Shown here: positions 28,136-40,312 of the stretch, piece after piece
How positions within the stretch are numbered: position 1 is the stretch's first letter
Layout of the letters: every line of letters starts with the position of its first letter
DNA from: Phycisphaerae bacterium
GTDB lineage: Bacteria; Planctomycetota; Phycisphaerae; FEN-1346; JAACEH01
Direction: 5' to 3'
Assembly: GCA_012729015.1 (NCBI GenBank)
Contig: JAAYDY010000034.1
Span: 1 to 64,000, forward strand
Length of the DNA stretch: 64,000 bases
The notes under the pieces: model-generated
What the model was told of the DNA's origin: nothing
Seen by the model: only the letters and a program-made list of their open reading frames with translations
The model's database searches: none
Program-made: the position numbers and the translations under genes

Positions 28136-28202
28136 GGTGGCTGCTTGACGTGGTTGCCGAGCACCGTCGAGGGGCAGCCGCGCGGAGGGTTCAAGCCGCT
28201 CG

Positions 28203-28264
28203 GCATGCCTGACGGGGCAGGCATGGCACCCGGCGCAGACGTAGGGGCGGCTCGCGAGCCGCCC
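28203..28264. repeat. Repeat families A and D between carA and carB
   Basis: The carA-carB gap holds a family A palindrome (GCATGCCTGACGGGGCAGGC, 28203-28228) followed directly by family D (28243-28264). Repeats inside an apparent operon mean the transcript probably carries these hairpins. Confidence 0.8.
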
Positions 28265-28287
28265 GCAGGAACAGAGGGAAGGCATCG

Positions 28288-31539
<3,252 letters not shown>

Positions 31540-31611
31540 GCGGCAAGGCTCATCGCGCGGCACAGGTCGCGGCGCTGCATGGCCATGCAGCGACATGGCG
31601 GATTGCGTGTC

Positions 31612-33387
31612 TCACGGTCCGGTTTCGGGCGTCGTCCGCGTCTTGACCTCGAAGATCAGTGAGTGCCGCACCTTCTGTCGCTGCTCCTCCGTGAGCGGCA
31701 CCTCCCGGAGTATCCGCGACGTGGCCTGGCGATAGGCCTCCAGCAGGGCAGGGGCGGCGGTCTGGACGGGGTCGTCCGTCAGGGACCAGGACGCGGTGGA
31801 GACTGTGGGATAGCGGTCCACGGCTTCGGCCAGTTCGGCGCTGATCGGCGCCAACGTTGTTTCCATGCTGGGATCCAGTTGGTAGGCGCTGATCCACCGG
31901 GCGGCGATGTTTCTGGCACGATCGGGGAGCGGGGTGTTGCTCCCGTCCAAGAAGACCTGCGTCTTCAGCCGCGGCGGCGGCGTCACGGTCACCAACTGGG
32001 CCATCGTCAGCTTCTCCATGGCTTCCTCGCCGAGCACGTCGCGAAGGCGGCCCTTGGCGTCGGCCGCCGCGACCAGGAAGTCGTACACCGGCAGTTCCGC
32101 CTCGTCGAGATGCTCGCGGACCGATTGGACGCTGCGCATGATGGCCGCGACGTCGCCGGCCTGGGCCGCAGTGAGCTGGACGCCCGCCAACTCGCGTGCG
32201 TAGATCGGGATGACATAGGCCTGAACCAGGTCGTGATCGAACAACTCCTCGATCGTCGCTGCGCCCAGAGCCTTTTGCAGCGCCAGGAGCTTGGGCAGGT
32301 GCGGCAGCAGCGCAGCCACCAGCTCGGCCGACGTGCCGGCATTGTCGGGGTGTTCCCGAGCGTCTTTGGCGACCGCGGCGCCGATGACGTCCCAGGGCAT
32401 CTCGTCGAGGAGCTGCGCGACGTCCGCCTCGGCCTCGGGCGGCCGATCCGTCGCAGGGGCCGCGATCGGTTGCCGGGTCGTGTCGGCGTCGCCGGCCATG
32501 AGCGCCTTGCGAAGCGCCTGGTTCTCTTCGTCCAGAGCCGACAAGTAACCCTGAAGGAGGGCCAGGTCCATGGCGCCGCCGGATGCCGCCTTGTCCGGCG
32601 TCGGCGTTCTGGCCAGATGCACCGCCACGGGCGCCGTGACCCCCACGGACAGCACGATGGCCAACGCCACCACCGCGACCACTTGTGTCTTCGACCAGAA
32701 CACCGTGCTCATGACTCCCTCCAGAATGAGCTGAACTCCTGTTGTGCCGCCGGCCGCTCCCACGCCGGCGCCTGTCAGGGCCGCTGGGGCTGCCATTTCG
32801 GCTCCGTGGCTGGACAGTACGGCTCCCAGTGCCGCCGGCGACAGGGCCAGTGCCTGGCCCGACAGCCTGCGTCGCAACCGGTCGAGCCCCTTGGCCAACC
32901 GATCGTAGAATGTGCGTTGCGGCAGGCCGAGAAGTCTGGCCGCCTCGGCGCCCGGCTGGCCTTCCAGGTGCACCAGCACGATCGGGGCTCGCAGCCGCTC
33001 GGGAAGCTCGGCCATGGCACGGTCCAGCGCAGGACGGATGTCGGCCCACGCTTCCTCGGTCGCCGGGGTGGTATCGGGCTTGGACATGGTTGCCGCCGCC
33101 CTTTCGTGTGTGATCCGTCGCCTGTGTGCTCGCAGGGCGTTGCGGGCCACGAACTCCGCCGCCCGGTAGAGCCACGGGCCCAGCAGGGTCTTCTCGCCGA
33201 GGAGTCGCTGCTTCTTCAGGAGCAGGACAAAGACGGCCTGGGCCGCGTCTTCGGCCAGATCGGTCCTGCCGAGAACCCGGTGGCAGACGTTGCACACCAT
33301 CCGGCCATGGCGCTGCACGACGGCCTGCATGGCGTCGGGGTCGCCGCGGCGCAATCGCGAGAGAATGTTCGAGTCGTCACAAGTCAT
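31612..33387 (-). CDS. ECF-type sigma factor with long membrane-anchored C-terminal extension
   Basis: The product is about 591 residues. Region 2 is near residues 18-85 (LGRTDLAEDAAQAVFVLLLKK) and region 4 near 115-165 (LPERLRAPIVLVHLEGQPGAE with AARLLGLPQRTFYDRLAK). After region 4 comes an Ala/Gly-rich stretch, a predicted transmembrane helix (VVAVVALAIVLSVGVTAPVA, about 215-235) and a 350-residue helical domain with no recognised family, topologically on the far side of the membrane. Such extended ECF factors are known from planctomycetes. The extension may hold or sense a signal and control sigma release. ATG 33387 is used; the longer frame upstream is unsupported. No separate anti-sigma gene is visible. 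Confidence 0.85.
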   Translation of the reverse strand: MTCDDSNILSRLRRGDPDAMQAVVQRHGRMVCNVCHRVLGRTDLAEDAAQAVFVLLLKKQRLLGEKTLLGPWLYRAAEFVARNALRAHRRRITHERAAATMSKPDTTPATEEAWADIRPALDRAMAELPERLRAPIVLVHLEGQPGAEAARLLGLPQRTFYDRLAKGLDRLRRRLSGQALALSPAALGAVLSSHGAEMAAPAALTGAGVGAAGGTTGVQLILEGVMSTVFWSKTQVVAVVALAIVLSVGVTAPVAVHLARTPTPDKAASGGAMDLALLQGYLSALDEENQALRKALMAGDADTTRQPIAAPATDRPPEAEADVAQLLDEMPWDVIGAAVAKDAREHPDNAGTSAELVAALLPHLPKLLALQKALGAATIEELFDHDLVQAYVIPIYARELAGVQLTAAQAGDVAAIMRSVQSVREHLDEAELPVYDFLVAAADAKGRLRDVLGEEAMEKLTMAQLVTVTPPPRLKTQVFLDGSNTPLPDRARNIAARWISAYQLDPSMETTLAPISAELAEAVDRYPTVSTASWSLTDDPVQTAAPALLEAYRQATSRILREVPLTEEQRQKVRHSLIFEVKTRTTPETGP

Positions 33388-33517
33388 GTTGAGTCTATAG
33401 CCGTTGTCGTCGGGCGATGCCCGCACAGGTTCCGCCAGGCGGACCGCCGCGACCGCGCGTATCATCATACTGTGTCCGATGGCCCGGGAGAACTGCAAGA
33501 GAAACCGACTTTGGGGC

Positions 33518-33593
33518 GACGGCGCAGCCGGCGCCAGAATGTGCCGGGCGGAACACGACGCACACCTGGTCCGGACTTCGTCCGGCCTCCAAC
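33518..33593 (+). repeat. Intergenic repeat family G, copy 1
   Basis: Shares GGCGCAGCCGGCGCCA, TGTGCCGGGC and GAACACGAC with 63576-63650, and carries a hairpin of TCCGGACTTCGTCCGG type. It lies upstream of the ECF sigma gene and downstream of the gene at 33684. It is non-coding. Confidence 0.7.
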
Positions 33594-33683
33594 GTGACGC
33601 CCCGAGGACGCCTCATGGGCCATCGGTCTCACCCACGACGCTCGCTCACGGGGGTGGTCTGCGGAGGGAACAGGCAGGAGACA

Positions 33684-34475
33684 TTACGGCTCGAAACGTT
33701 TCTTCGGCTTCGCGTCCGGAGGAAGGAACTCGAATGCCATGCTCGGCTTGACGAGCATCAGTTTCCAGCGGCCGTCCTGTTCGGCGAAGATGAAGTTCAG
33801 GTCCACCGCGCCGCGTTTGAACAGGAACCGGTGCGTCACGTAGCCACGGATTTCCCCGCCGTCCGCCGCATCGTCGGGCACCGTGACGCCCTGATTCTGG
33901 AGCCGGCGGCCGTAGTAGTCGCCGCCTCCCTTCAACCTGCTGCCGACCATCTCGCCGAAGACCGTCGGCGACAGCCCTTCGCTCACGATACCCGGGTTGT
34001 TGGCGGCCATTTCCCGGTACACGCTCTCGTAATCGCCGTTCAGGAGGCGATCCAGGTACCCCTGGGTCTCGGTCAGGAGGGCCTGATTGAGCGAGTACTG
34101 CCGGTGCTGAAGGTACCCGTGCAGCGCCACCGACCCCGCCACAAAGACCGCCGACAGCGTCACGGCCGCCGTGGCCGCACGAAGACCCACAAGGGTTCCT
34201 TCGCTGCGGACGATCTTGCGACGCGCCACCAGCGCGAACAGCAACGAAGCCACCGGAAGCACCAGCAGAATCGGCGCCCGGTACGTGACTCCTGGAATCC
34301 CGACGTAGGCCTGTCGCGGCAGCATCGCCAGGGCCCCGACGCCTGTCAGAATCAGAGCCAGGATGGCCATGACGCTGACGGCGGCATACTCCGGCTCCAC
34401 GGCCCGGTCCAGGTGCGCGTCGTCCCGCGGCGCAGCCGGTTCTTCGCTGATCGTGTTCGGGGGCAGGTCGGTCAT
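33684..34475 (-). CDS. Membrane protein of unknown function, coupled to RsbU-like gene
   Basis: This 263-residue protein has two or three hydrophobic segments in the first half (VMAILALILTGVGALAML, ILLVLPVASLLFALVA and ATAAVTLSAVFVAGSVALHG), the first resembling the DUF4190-type membrane module, and a soluble C-terminal domain with EIRGYVTHRFLFKRG and VDLNFIFAEQDGRWKLM, which looks like an NTF2-style strand pattern. Its ATG overlaps the stop of the phosphatase gene (ATGA at 34472-34475), so translation of the two is probably coupled. The domain fold is a guess; no catalytic motif is visible. Confidence 0.78.
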   Translation of the reverse strand: MTDLPPNTISEEPAAPRDDAHLDRAVEPEYAAVSVMAILALILTGVGALAMLPRQAYVGIPGVTYRAPILLVLPVASLLFALVARRKIVRSEGTLVGLRAATAAVTLSAVFVAGSVALHGYLQHRQYSLNQALLTETQGYLDRLLNGDYESVYREMAANNPGIVSEGLSPTVFGEMVGSRLKGGGDYYGRRLQNQGVTVPDDAADGGEIRGYVTHRFLFKRGAVDLNFIFAEQDGRWKLMLVKPSMAFEFLPPDAKPKKRFEP

Positions 34476-35749
34476 GGCTCGTCGGTTCTCTTGATCACGA
34501 TGGCCGTCCGGTCGTCGCGGAACGGTTCTCCGGCGGCAAACTCCTCCGTCATCCGGGCGATGGCCGCCACCATCTCACTGGCCGGCTGGTCGCGGTGTCG
34601 CCTCATCTCGGCCACGAAGCGGTCCGCGCCGATCATGTCGTTGGCCGCGTTGGCGCATTCCAGAATCCCGTCCGACACCACCAGCAGCAGGTCGCCCGGG
34701 GCCATCGTCAACGCAATCTCCGGCCACTCGGGCCCCACCATGATGCCCAGCGGCAGGCCCGTCGGTTCCAGCGTCTCCACCCTCTCGCCCTCGCGGCGAA
34801 GCAGAAACGTCGGTCCCTGGCCCGCCGAGCTGTATCGCACCCGTTTCGTCTTGCTGTCGATCATCCCCGCCATCAGCGTCACGAACCGCCCATCCGAGGC
34901 GTCGTTGACCAGGAGCTCGTTGGCCACGGCCAGAATCTTCGCCAGGTTGCTGCAATCCGCCGCCACCGCACGAACGGCCGCACGCGTCTCCGAGATCATC
35001 AACGCCGGCCCGATGCCGTGCCCCGTGGCGTCGCCCAGCAGGAACCCCACCTCGCCGCACGCCGTCGCAAACAGGTCGAACATGTCGCCGCCGGTCTGGT
35101 CCGCCGGCTCGCTCCAGCCGGCAATGTCGAACCCCGGCGTCGGCGGCACCTCGCGCGGCATCAGTGCCTTCTGTATCCGCCGCGCCACGTCCAGATCCCG
35201 CTCGATCTCAACCTTCGCCTGGTATTCCTCCTGCAACCGCGCCCGGTCCAGCGCCACGCCCGCCTGGCTGCCCAGCACGGCCATCAGGTACTCGTCGGCC
35301 AGCGTGAACGGGCCGCCGCTCTTGTTCAACACCTCCAGCACGCCCACCAGGTGGCCTTCCAGGTCCAGCATCGGGCAACCCAGAATGCTCCGCGTCCGAT
35401 ACCCCGTCTTCTTGTCCGGCTCCGGATTGAACCGCGGATCCTGGTACGCGTCCGGAATATTCACGCACGCCTTGTTCCGGGCGATGAACCCGGCGATTCC
35501 CTTGTCCGCCGGAAAACGGATCTCCCCGATCTCGCTCTTCTGGGCGATTTTCGAGTACAATTCGTCCGTCCGTGCGTCGTATAGAAACAAGGTGGCCCGC
35601 TCGGCGCTGAGCAGCTTGATCGCCTCGTCCAGAATCAGCGCCAGCAACGGGTCCAGCGACCGCTCGCTGCCCATGCGGCGGGCGATCTCCAGCACCTTGT
35701 GCAGGCTGGATTCGTCCACCTGGTGAGGGATTGTCGGTTCAACACTCAT
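34472..35749 (-). CDS. GAF-domain PP2C phosphatase, RsbU/SpoIIE type
   Basis: This 425-residue cytoplasmic protein has a GAF domain (about 25-165; FPADKGIAGFIARNKACVNI) and a PPM/SpoIIE phosphatase domain (about 180-420) with AGWSEPADQTGGDMFDLF, LLGDATGHGIGPALMIS and LVVSDGILECANAANDMIG, the Asp positions expected for its Mn site. Family members dephosphorylate anti-sigma-factor antagonists in partner switching. No antagonist or anti-sigma kinase gene is adjacent, so the target is unknown. ATG 35749 lies behind a TTGTCA-N17-TATACT promoter. The downstream membrane protein is translationally coupled. An ECF sigma gene is the next unit, which may be coincidence. Confidence 0.9.
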   Translation of the reverse strand: MSVEPTIPHQVDESSLHKVLEIARRMGSERSLDPLLALILDEAIKLLSAERATLFLYDARTDELYSKIAQKSEIGEIRFPADKGIAGFIARNKACVNIPDAYQDPRFNPEPDKKTGYRTRSILGCPMLDLEGHLVGVLEVLNKSGGPFTLADEYLMAVLGSQAGVALDRARLQEEYQAKVEIERDLDVARRIQKALMPREVPPTPGFDIAGWSEPADQTGGDMFDLFATACGEVGFLLGDATGHGIGPALMISETRAAVRAVAADCSNLAKILAVANELLVNDASDGRFVTLMAGMIDSKTKRVRYSSAGQGPTFLLRREGERVETLEPTGLPLGIMVGPEWPEIALTMAPGDLLLVVSDGILECANAANDMIGADRFVAEMRRHRDQPASEMVAAIARMTEEFAAGEPFRDDRTAIVIKRTDEP

Positions 35750-35804
35750 GACACGCCGCCTGGCCCAAGGACGTGTCGCGCCGTGACCGCACGCGACAGG
35801 CATG

Positions 35805-35833
35805 AGTATAGGAGGCTTCGTACCGTCTGACAA
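35805..35833 (-). promoter_or_regulatory. Sigma-70-like promoter for the RsbU-type gene
   Basis: On the minus strand TTGTCA is followed after exactly 17 bases by TATACT, about 55 bases before the ATG at 35749. It faces a plus-strand candidate for the protease gene. Confidence 0.7.
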
Positions 35834-35872
35834 GGGCGAAAGGATCTCCCGGCAGGAACCGCCTGCCAACCC

Positions 35873-35901
35873 TTGCCCGAACCGCCCGAGACGATTACAC
35901 T
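35873..35901 (+). promoter_or_regulatory. Candidate promoter for the HtrA-type gene
   Basis: TTGCCC, 17 bases, then TACACT lies about 30 bases before the protease ATG at 35931. Each hexamer matches four of six consensus positions, so it is weaker than the opposite promoter. Confidence 0.5.
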
Positions 35902-35930
35902 GCGCCATTCGATTGGAGGCTCGTGTGACC

Positions 35931-37325
35931 ATGAAGAGAGTGTTCCTGGCCGCTTCGCTGGTCCTGGCCGTTCAGGCCGTCGGGGTCGCCCGCCTGCTTG
36001 CCGCCGAGGACGCCGTGCCCCTGGACCGGCGCACGCCCATCGTCCGGGCCGTCCAGGCCTGCGGGCCGGCCGTCGTCAACATCGCCACCCAGCGCGAGAC
36101 GCTCGACCGCGACCCGTTCTTCCTCGGCCTGCCCGACATCTTCCTGCGCCACGTGCCGCGCGACATGGTCGAGCGCCGCCGCGTCAGCCGCAGCCTCGGC
36201 TCCGGCGTCCTCATTCACCACGAGGGCTACATCGTCACCAATGCCCACGTCGTCCAGCAGAGCGACCAGATCAAGGTCGTTCTGGCCGACAAACGCGAAT
36301 TCGACGCCGAACTGGTCTCCGCCGATGTCGACAACGACCTGGCCATCATCAAGATCAGCGACGACAAGCCGCTGCCGTTCGCCCGCCTCGGCACCTGCTC
36401 CGACCTCATGATCGGCGAAACCGTCATCGCCATCGGCAACCCCCTCGGCTACGCCAACACCGTCTCGGCCGGCATCGTCAGCGCCACCGACCGCACCCTC
36501 GAGTTCTCCGGCGGCGTCGCCTACGCCGGCCTCATCCAGACCGACACCGCCATCAACCCCGGCAACTCCGGCGGCGCGCTGCTGAACATCCACGGCGAGA
36601 TCATCGGCATCAACACCGCCATCCGGGCCGACGCCGAGGGCCTCAGTTTCGCCATCCCCGTGGACCATGTCCGCGACCAGTTGGCCGGCCTCCTCAGCGC
36701 CCGCAACACCAAGCGCCTCTGGCTCGGTCTCGACGTGGCCGGCGCCGGCCGCCGCGGCCCGGACGGCCTCTGGGTTGCCGAGCTGCGCATCACGGAAATC
36801 GAGCCCAAGAGCCCCGCCGACGCCGCCGGACTCCGCGCCGGCGACACCCTCCTCGGCGTCAACGGCCACGCCATCGAGTCCATCGTCGATTTCGAGACCG
36901 CGCTGCTGAAGCGTAACGTCGGCGACAAGGTCGAGTTCAAGGTCCGCCGCGACGACGCCTCCACCTCACTCGCCGTCACCCTCGGCGAAGCTCCCAAACG
37001 CGACGGCGGCCGGTTGGCCCTCGATCGCATCGGCCTGCACGCCAGCGCCATGACCGAGGAACTGGCCCAACGCTTCCGCACCGCCGTCGGCTACGGAGCC
37101 CTCGTCACCGGCGTCGAGGACGGCAGTCCGGCCGCCGACATCGGGTTCCGCGCCGGCGACGTCGTCATCCAGGCCGGGCCGCAGTCCGTCCGCAACCTCG
37201 ACGACCTGGCCGTCGCCCTGGCTCGCGTGCCCGCCGGCGCCAAGATCGTCCTTCGTGTCGTCCGCGGCCGCTACGCCGTCCGCGTCTCCGTCGCCGTTCG
37301 CGGCAAACCCGAAATCCGTCACTGA
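35931..37325 (+). CDS. HtrA/DegP-type periplasmic serine protease, two PDZ domains
   Basis: This protein of about 464 residues has a signal peptide (FLAASLVLAVQAVGVARLLAA) and a trypsin-like protease domain whose triad is clear: His in GYIVTNAHVVQ, Asp in DVDNDLAIIKI, Ser in NPGNSGGALL. PDZ1 (about 275-350) contains AGLRAGDTLLGVNGHAIES and PDZ2 (about 370-460) contains DIGFRAGDVVIQAG. It would degrade or refold misfolded envelope proteins. GGAGG precedes the start; GTG 35925 is an alternative to ATG 35931. A glycerate kinase gene follows 15 bases later, probably on the same transcript, though their functions do not obviously connect. Confidence 0.93.
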   Translation: MKRVFLAASLVLAVQAVGVARLLAAEDAVPLDRRTPIVRAVQACGPAVVNIATQRETLDRDPFFLGLPDIFLRHVPRDMVERRRVSRSLGSGVLIHHEGYIVTNAHVVQQSDQIKVVLADKREFDAELVSADVDNDLAIIKISDDKPLPFARLGTCSDLMIGETVIAIGNPLGYANTVSAGIVSATDRTLEFSGGVAYAGLIQTDTAINPGNSGGALLNIHGEIIGINTAIRADAEGLSFAIPVDHVRDQLAGLLSARNTKRLWLGLDVAGAGRRGPDGLWVAELRITEIEPKSPADAAGLRAGDTLLGVNGHAIESIVDFETALLKRNVGDKVEFKVRRDDASTSLAVTLGEAPKRDGGRLALDRIGLHASAMTEELAQRFRTAVGYGALVTGVEDGSPAADIGFRAGDVVIQAGPQSVRNLDDLAVALARVPAGAKIVLRVVRGRYAVRVSVAVRGKPEIRH

Positions 37326-37340
37326 GAAAGCCGCCCCCGC

Positions 37341-38504
37341 ATGAAAATCATCCTGGCTCCCGATTCGTTCAAGGAAAGCCTCTCGGCCGCGGACGTGGCC
37401 CGCGCCATGGGGCGCGGCGCGGCCGAAGCCTGCGCCGATGCCGGCCGCACCACGCCTGCCCTCGTCCACCTGCCCATCGCCGACGGCGGCGAGGGCACCG
37501 TCGAGTGCCTCGTCGCGGCCACCGGCGGACGACTCATGACCGCCACCGTCACCGGCCCCCTCGGTGAACGCGTCGAGGCCGCCTGGGGCATGCTCGGCGA
37601 CGGACGCACCGCCGCCATCGAAATGGCTGCCGCATCGGGGTTGCCCCTGGTGCCCCCCGATCGGCGCGACCCCATGCTCACCACCACCTTCGGCACGGGC
37701 GAACTGATCCGTGCCGCCCTGGACGCCGGCGCGCGGCGGATCCTCATCGGCATCGGCGGCAGCGCCACCGTCGATGGCGGCGTCGGCATGGCCCAGGCCC
37801 TCGGTGCGTCATTCCGCGACGCCCAGGGCCACGAGACGCCACGCGGCGGCAGGGGACTGGCACAGATTGCCGCTGTCCGCATCGACAAACTCGATCCGCG
37901 GCTCGCCCAGTGCGACGTCCTCGTTGCCTGCGACGTGCGCAATCCGCTGACCGGCCCCGAAGGCGCCGCCGCTGTGTTCGGACCCCAGAAAGGCGCCACG
38001 CCCGACCAGGTCGCGGCCCTCGACGCCGGCCTGCGCAACCTCGCCCAGCGCCTCCGCGACGACCTGGGCCGCGATGTCGAGTCAGTGCCCGGGGCAGGGG
38101 CCGCCGGCGGACTCGGTGCCGCCCTCATGGCCCTCCTGGTGGCCGAACTGCGGCCCGGCATCGACCTCGTCCTCGACGCCACCCGGTTCAATGACCACCT
38201 CGCCGGGGCCGACCTTGTCCTCACGGGCGAGGGACGCCTCGATGCCCAGAGCCTCCACGGCAAGGCCACCGTCGGCGTTGCCCGCCGCTCACGCGACGCC
38301 GGCGTCCCGTGCATCGTCATCGCCGGATCCCTGGCCGGCGATCCCGCCGCCTTCCGACGCGAAGGCATCGTCGATGCCCGCAGCCTCGTTGCCGCCGACG
38401 TCACCGTCGCCGAGGCCATGCGCCACGCTGCCGCCCTCGTCCAACGCCGCGCCGCCGAGGCCGTCGCCGATTTCCTCGCCGCCCGACCGTCCACGTCGCC
38501 GTAA
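37341..38504 (+). CDS. Glycerate 2-kinase (GlxK/GarK family)
   Basis: This 387-residue enzyme phosphorylates glycerate with ATP to give 2-phosphoglycerate, feeding glycolate, serine or sugar-acid catabolism into glycolysis. It opens with the family pattern KIILAPDSFKESLSAADVA and has the Gly-rich segments ADGGEGTVECLVAATGG and GIGGSATVDGGVGMAQALGA. Near the end come LVLTGEGRLDAQSLHGKATV and the following VGVARRSRDAGVPCIVIAGS. The length is normal. GAGAAAG precedes ATG 37341. It is cotranscribed with the protease gene to judge from spacing. Confidence 0.92.
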   Translation: MKIILAPDSFKESLSAADVARAMGRGAAEACADAGRTTPALVHLPIADGGEGTVECLVAATGGRLMTATVTGPLGERVEAAWGMLGDGRTAAIEMAAASGLPLVPPDRRDPMLTTTFGTGELIRAALDAGARRILIGIGGSATVDGGVGMAQALGASFRDAQGHETPRGGRGLAQIAAVRIDKLDPRLAQCDVLVACDVRNPLTGPEGAAAVFGPQKGATPDQVAALDAGLRNLAQRLRDDLGRDVESVPGAGAAGGLGAALMALLVAELRPGIDLVLDATRFNDHLAGADLVLTGEGRLDAQSLHGKATVGVARRSRDAGVPCIVIAGSLAGDPAAFRREGIVDARSLVAADVTVAEAMRHAAALVQRRAAEAVADFLAARPSTSP

Positions 38505-38786
38505 TCCCAAAGGCGGGGTCACGCGGCTGCGCTCGCCCAGCCATGACGGGCGTCTTGCCCCTCGACGAGGCTCAGGACCTGCTGCGAGCCACCCCTACGG
38601 TTGGCGATCGGAGAGAACGAAATGAGTTGGTGTGGCGGCGCTGCCGTCATCTGTGTGTGGTGGTGGGGCGGGTTGGCATGGCCACGCTTGTCGTAGACCC
38701 CGAGCCCGTCGAGGGACGTGGCCATGAGGAGCGTCTCGCCCCTCGACAGGACTCGGAACGTGCAGGCGTAGGGCGGTTCGGCGGCT
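38505..38786. other. Intergenic stretch with degraded repeats, no gene
   Basis: The gap between the glycerate kinase gene and the PEP-CTERM gene contains a fragment ending CCCCTACGGTTGGCG, shared with 49210-49230 and 52275-52293. It also has the phrase CCCTCGACGAGGCTC, found again near 49190. No open frame here has credible start or composition. Confidence 0.5.
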
Positions 38787-39536
38787 CTATTTCCTTCGGC
38801 GGCAGATCAGTGCCGCACCGCCAAGCACCAGAAATGCCATTGTCGCAGGCTCAGGAACCACATGAGGTTCCATGGTGACGTTGTTCAAGCCAAGAACGAT
38901 GATCTCCGGCGTGTCTGTGCCTTGCACATCCTCATACCACTTCAGGGCAGCCCACACGTTGCCTGAATTGCTCTGGGAAGCGAACTCCAGGTAACTGCAA
39001 TCGTAGTAGCCGCCGGGCCCTTCGTAGGCTGGGAAGGCGTAACGCAGGGCCTCGTAGATCTCCGGATGGCCGTTGGGGAAATCCTGTGTCAATTCGCCGG
39101 CAGCGGTGAACCAGCCCAACTGGCGATAGCTGTCGTGGGATGCCACCGAGAAATCCACCGCAAACGTTCGCGTGCCGCCCAAGGCCGTTGGCAGATTGAT
39201 GACGGCGCCGGTGACCCGCCACCCGTCCACCGCAAAATCGCGATCCATCTCGTACTCGCCGGGCGTGTACTCACTTTCCTTGTATTGAGTCTCCAGCGTG
39301 ATCGTCCCGGTGAACGTGCCGTTGTACGCCAGGCCCAGAACGTTGATCCCGCCCTGGTAGGTCGCGTCGGCATACACGCTATCCGCGTACAGCGTGGAAT
39401 TGACGGTAATCTGCCCATCGTTGTTGCCGTTGAGCGTGCCGGACACGTCGATCTGCCAGGTCTGATGGATCGAAGCCTCTGCTGCGCCGGCACACAACAC
39501 AACTCCCACCAACGACATCCACAGTTTCAACCTCAT
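38787..39536 (-). CDS. PEP-CTERM sorting-signal protein
   Basis: This 249-residue exported protein has a signal peptide (LWMSLVGVVLCAGAAEA), a beta-rich body with segments such as ISVNSTLYADSVYADATYQG-like strands, and a C-terminal sorting tripartite signal: VPEPATMAFLVLGGAALI followed by CRRRK. PEP-CTERM proteins are anchored and processed by exosortase; exosortase genes are outside the window. The body is probably a carbohydrate or matrix component of the cell surface. ATG 39536 starts the signal peptide and a clear promoter lies upstream at 39594-39621. Confidence 0.9.
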   Translation of the reverse strand: MRLKLWMSLVGVVLCAGAAEASIHQTWQIDVSGTLNGNNDGQITVNSTLYADSVYADATYQGGINVLGLAYNGTFTGTITLETQYKESEYTPGEYEMDRDFAVDGWRVTGAVINLPTALGGTRTFAVDFSVASHDSYRQLGWFTAAGELTQDFPNGHPEIYEALRYAFPAYEGPGGYYDCSYLEFASQSNSGNVWAALKWYEDVQGTDTPEIIVLGLNNVTMEPHVVPEPATMAFLVLGGAALICRRRK

Positions 39537-39593
39537 TGGACGCTCCTCCCTGTTGAGCAGATCAATGCACCTTCCTTGGCGATTGTCGTTAAT

Positions 39594-39621
39594 ATGATAC
39601 ACTGTCATACCGAGTTGTCAA
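39594..39621 (-). promoter_or_regulatory. Sigma-70-like promoter for the PEP-CTERM gene
   Basis: On the minus strand TTGACA, a 16-base spacer and TATCAT lie 58-86 bases before the ATG at 39536. It matches consensus in all six and five of six positions. Confidence 0.7.
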
Positions 39622-39667
39622 GCTCGTGATTCCGGCCGGGCTCGTTGCCGGTGCCATGCCTGCCCTG

Positions 39668-39714
39668 CCAGGCGGGTGTGCCCGAAGATTCTGGCATGTG
39701 CGGCGGTCGTGCGC
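39668..39714 (-). repeat. Intergenic repeat family F, copy 2
   Basis: Read on the minus strand it gives CGCACATGCCAGAATCTTCG then GGCACACCCGCCTGG. It matches 170-212 closely and sits beside the other repeats in the 830-base gap from 39622 to 40452, which has no gene. Confidence 0.7.
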
Positions 39715-39744
39715 CAGAGCGAGCGTGGCGGTTGTTGTTGGAGG

Positions 39745-39925
39745 CGTAGGTCGGGTCAACGACCCGACGGATACGTCGCACCGTACCCGCTTCGGGGTGT
39801 CGGGTCTGTTGAGGTTGTGAAGAAACCGAATGGGGGCCGCTCTGGGCCACATTATCAGTATTGGCAATGGTGGCTCTTGGCTCCTCTGGGGGATTTCTTC
39901 ACAACTTCTGTTGACCCGACCTACG
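39745..39925. repeat. 16-base inverted repeat bounding a 150-base stretch
   Basis: CGTAGGTCGGGTCAAC (39745-39760) is repeated as its exact complement at 39910-39925. The stretch between them holds a shorter ACGACCCGACGG palindrome next to the left arm and has no coding frame. Confidence 0.7.
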
Positions 39926-39928
39926 CAC

Positions 39929-40034
39929 TGAGGCCCGAAGGGCCGACGAGAGTGTAGCCGGGGGCGGAAGCTCGACGGCCGTATCGTCGAGCCGCAGCCC
40001 CCGGTGACGGCCTTCTTACGAATCCGAAGCCCCG
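39929..40034 (+). repeat. Intergenic repeat family B, copy 2
   Basis: Matches the reverse complement of 1-107 along its length, with the hairpin CTCGACGGCCG and its mate CGTCGAG, and CCCCCGG. It begins TGAGGCCCGAAGGGCC. A shorter relative (GAGGCCCGAAGGGCCGATCG) occurs near 49418. Confidence 0.75.
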
Positions 40035-40287
40035 CAGGGGCGTGACCTGTTCTGTGGCCAAACAGGTCGCGCCCTTTCAGGGCTTAAGGGAGAGGTGGGG
40101 TTCGGATACCGGAGGCTCGGTCCGGCCAACGGCGGCCGGCCCAGCGCCTCCGGCTACACTCTTGCCGGCCCTGTCGGGCCTGGGTTTTCGGTCCATGTGC
40201 GGAGTTCGGCAGAACGCAGGCCATTCTCACGCTCGACCACCGCCGTTCGGCTTGTCACCTGCCGGGGCACGACCACCTCTGTCATGC

Positions 40288-40312
40288 TGCCAGAAAGATC
40301 GGGCACACCCCT
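40288..40312 (+). repeat. Intergenic repeat family F, copy 3 (diverged)
   Basis: GCTGCCAGAAAGATCGGGCA followed by CACCC is a diverged copy of the family F core. The palindrome GTCACGTTTGTGAC with a CGTCACG phrase follows; a relative is at 49075 and another near 49262. Confidence 0.5.
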
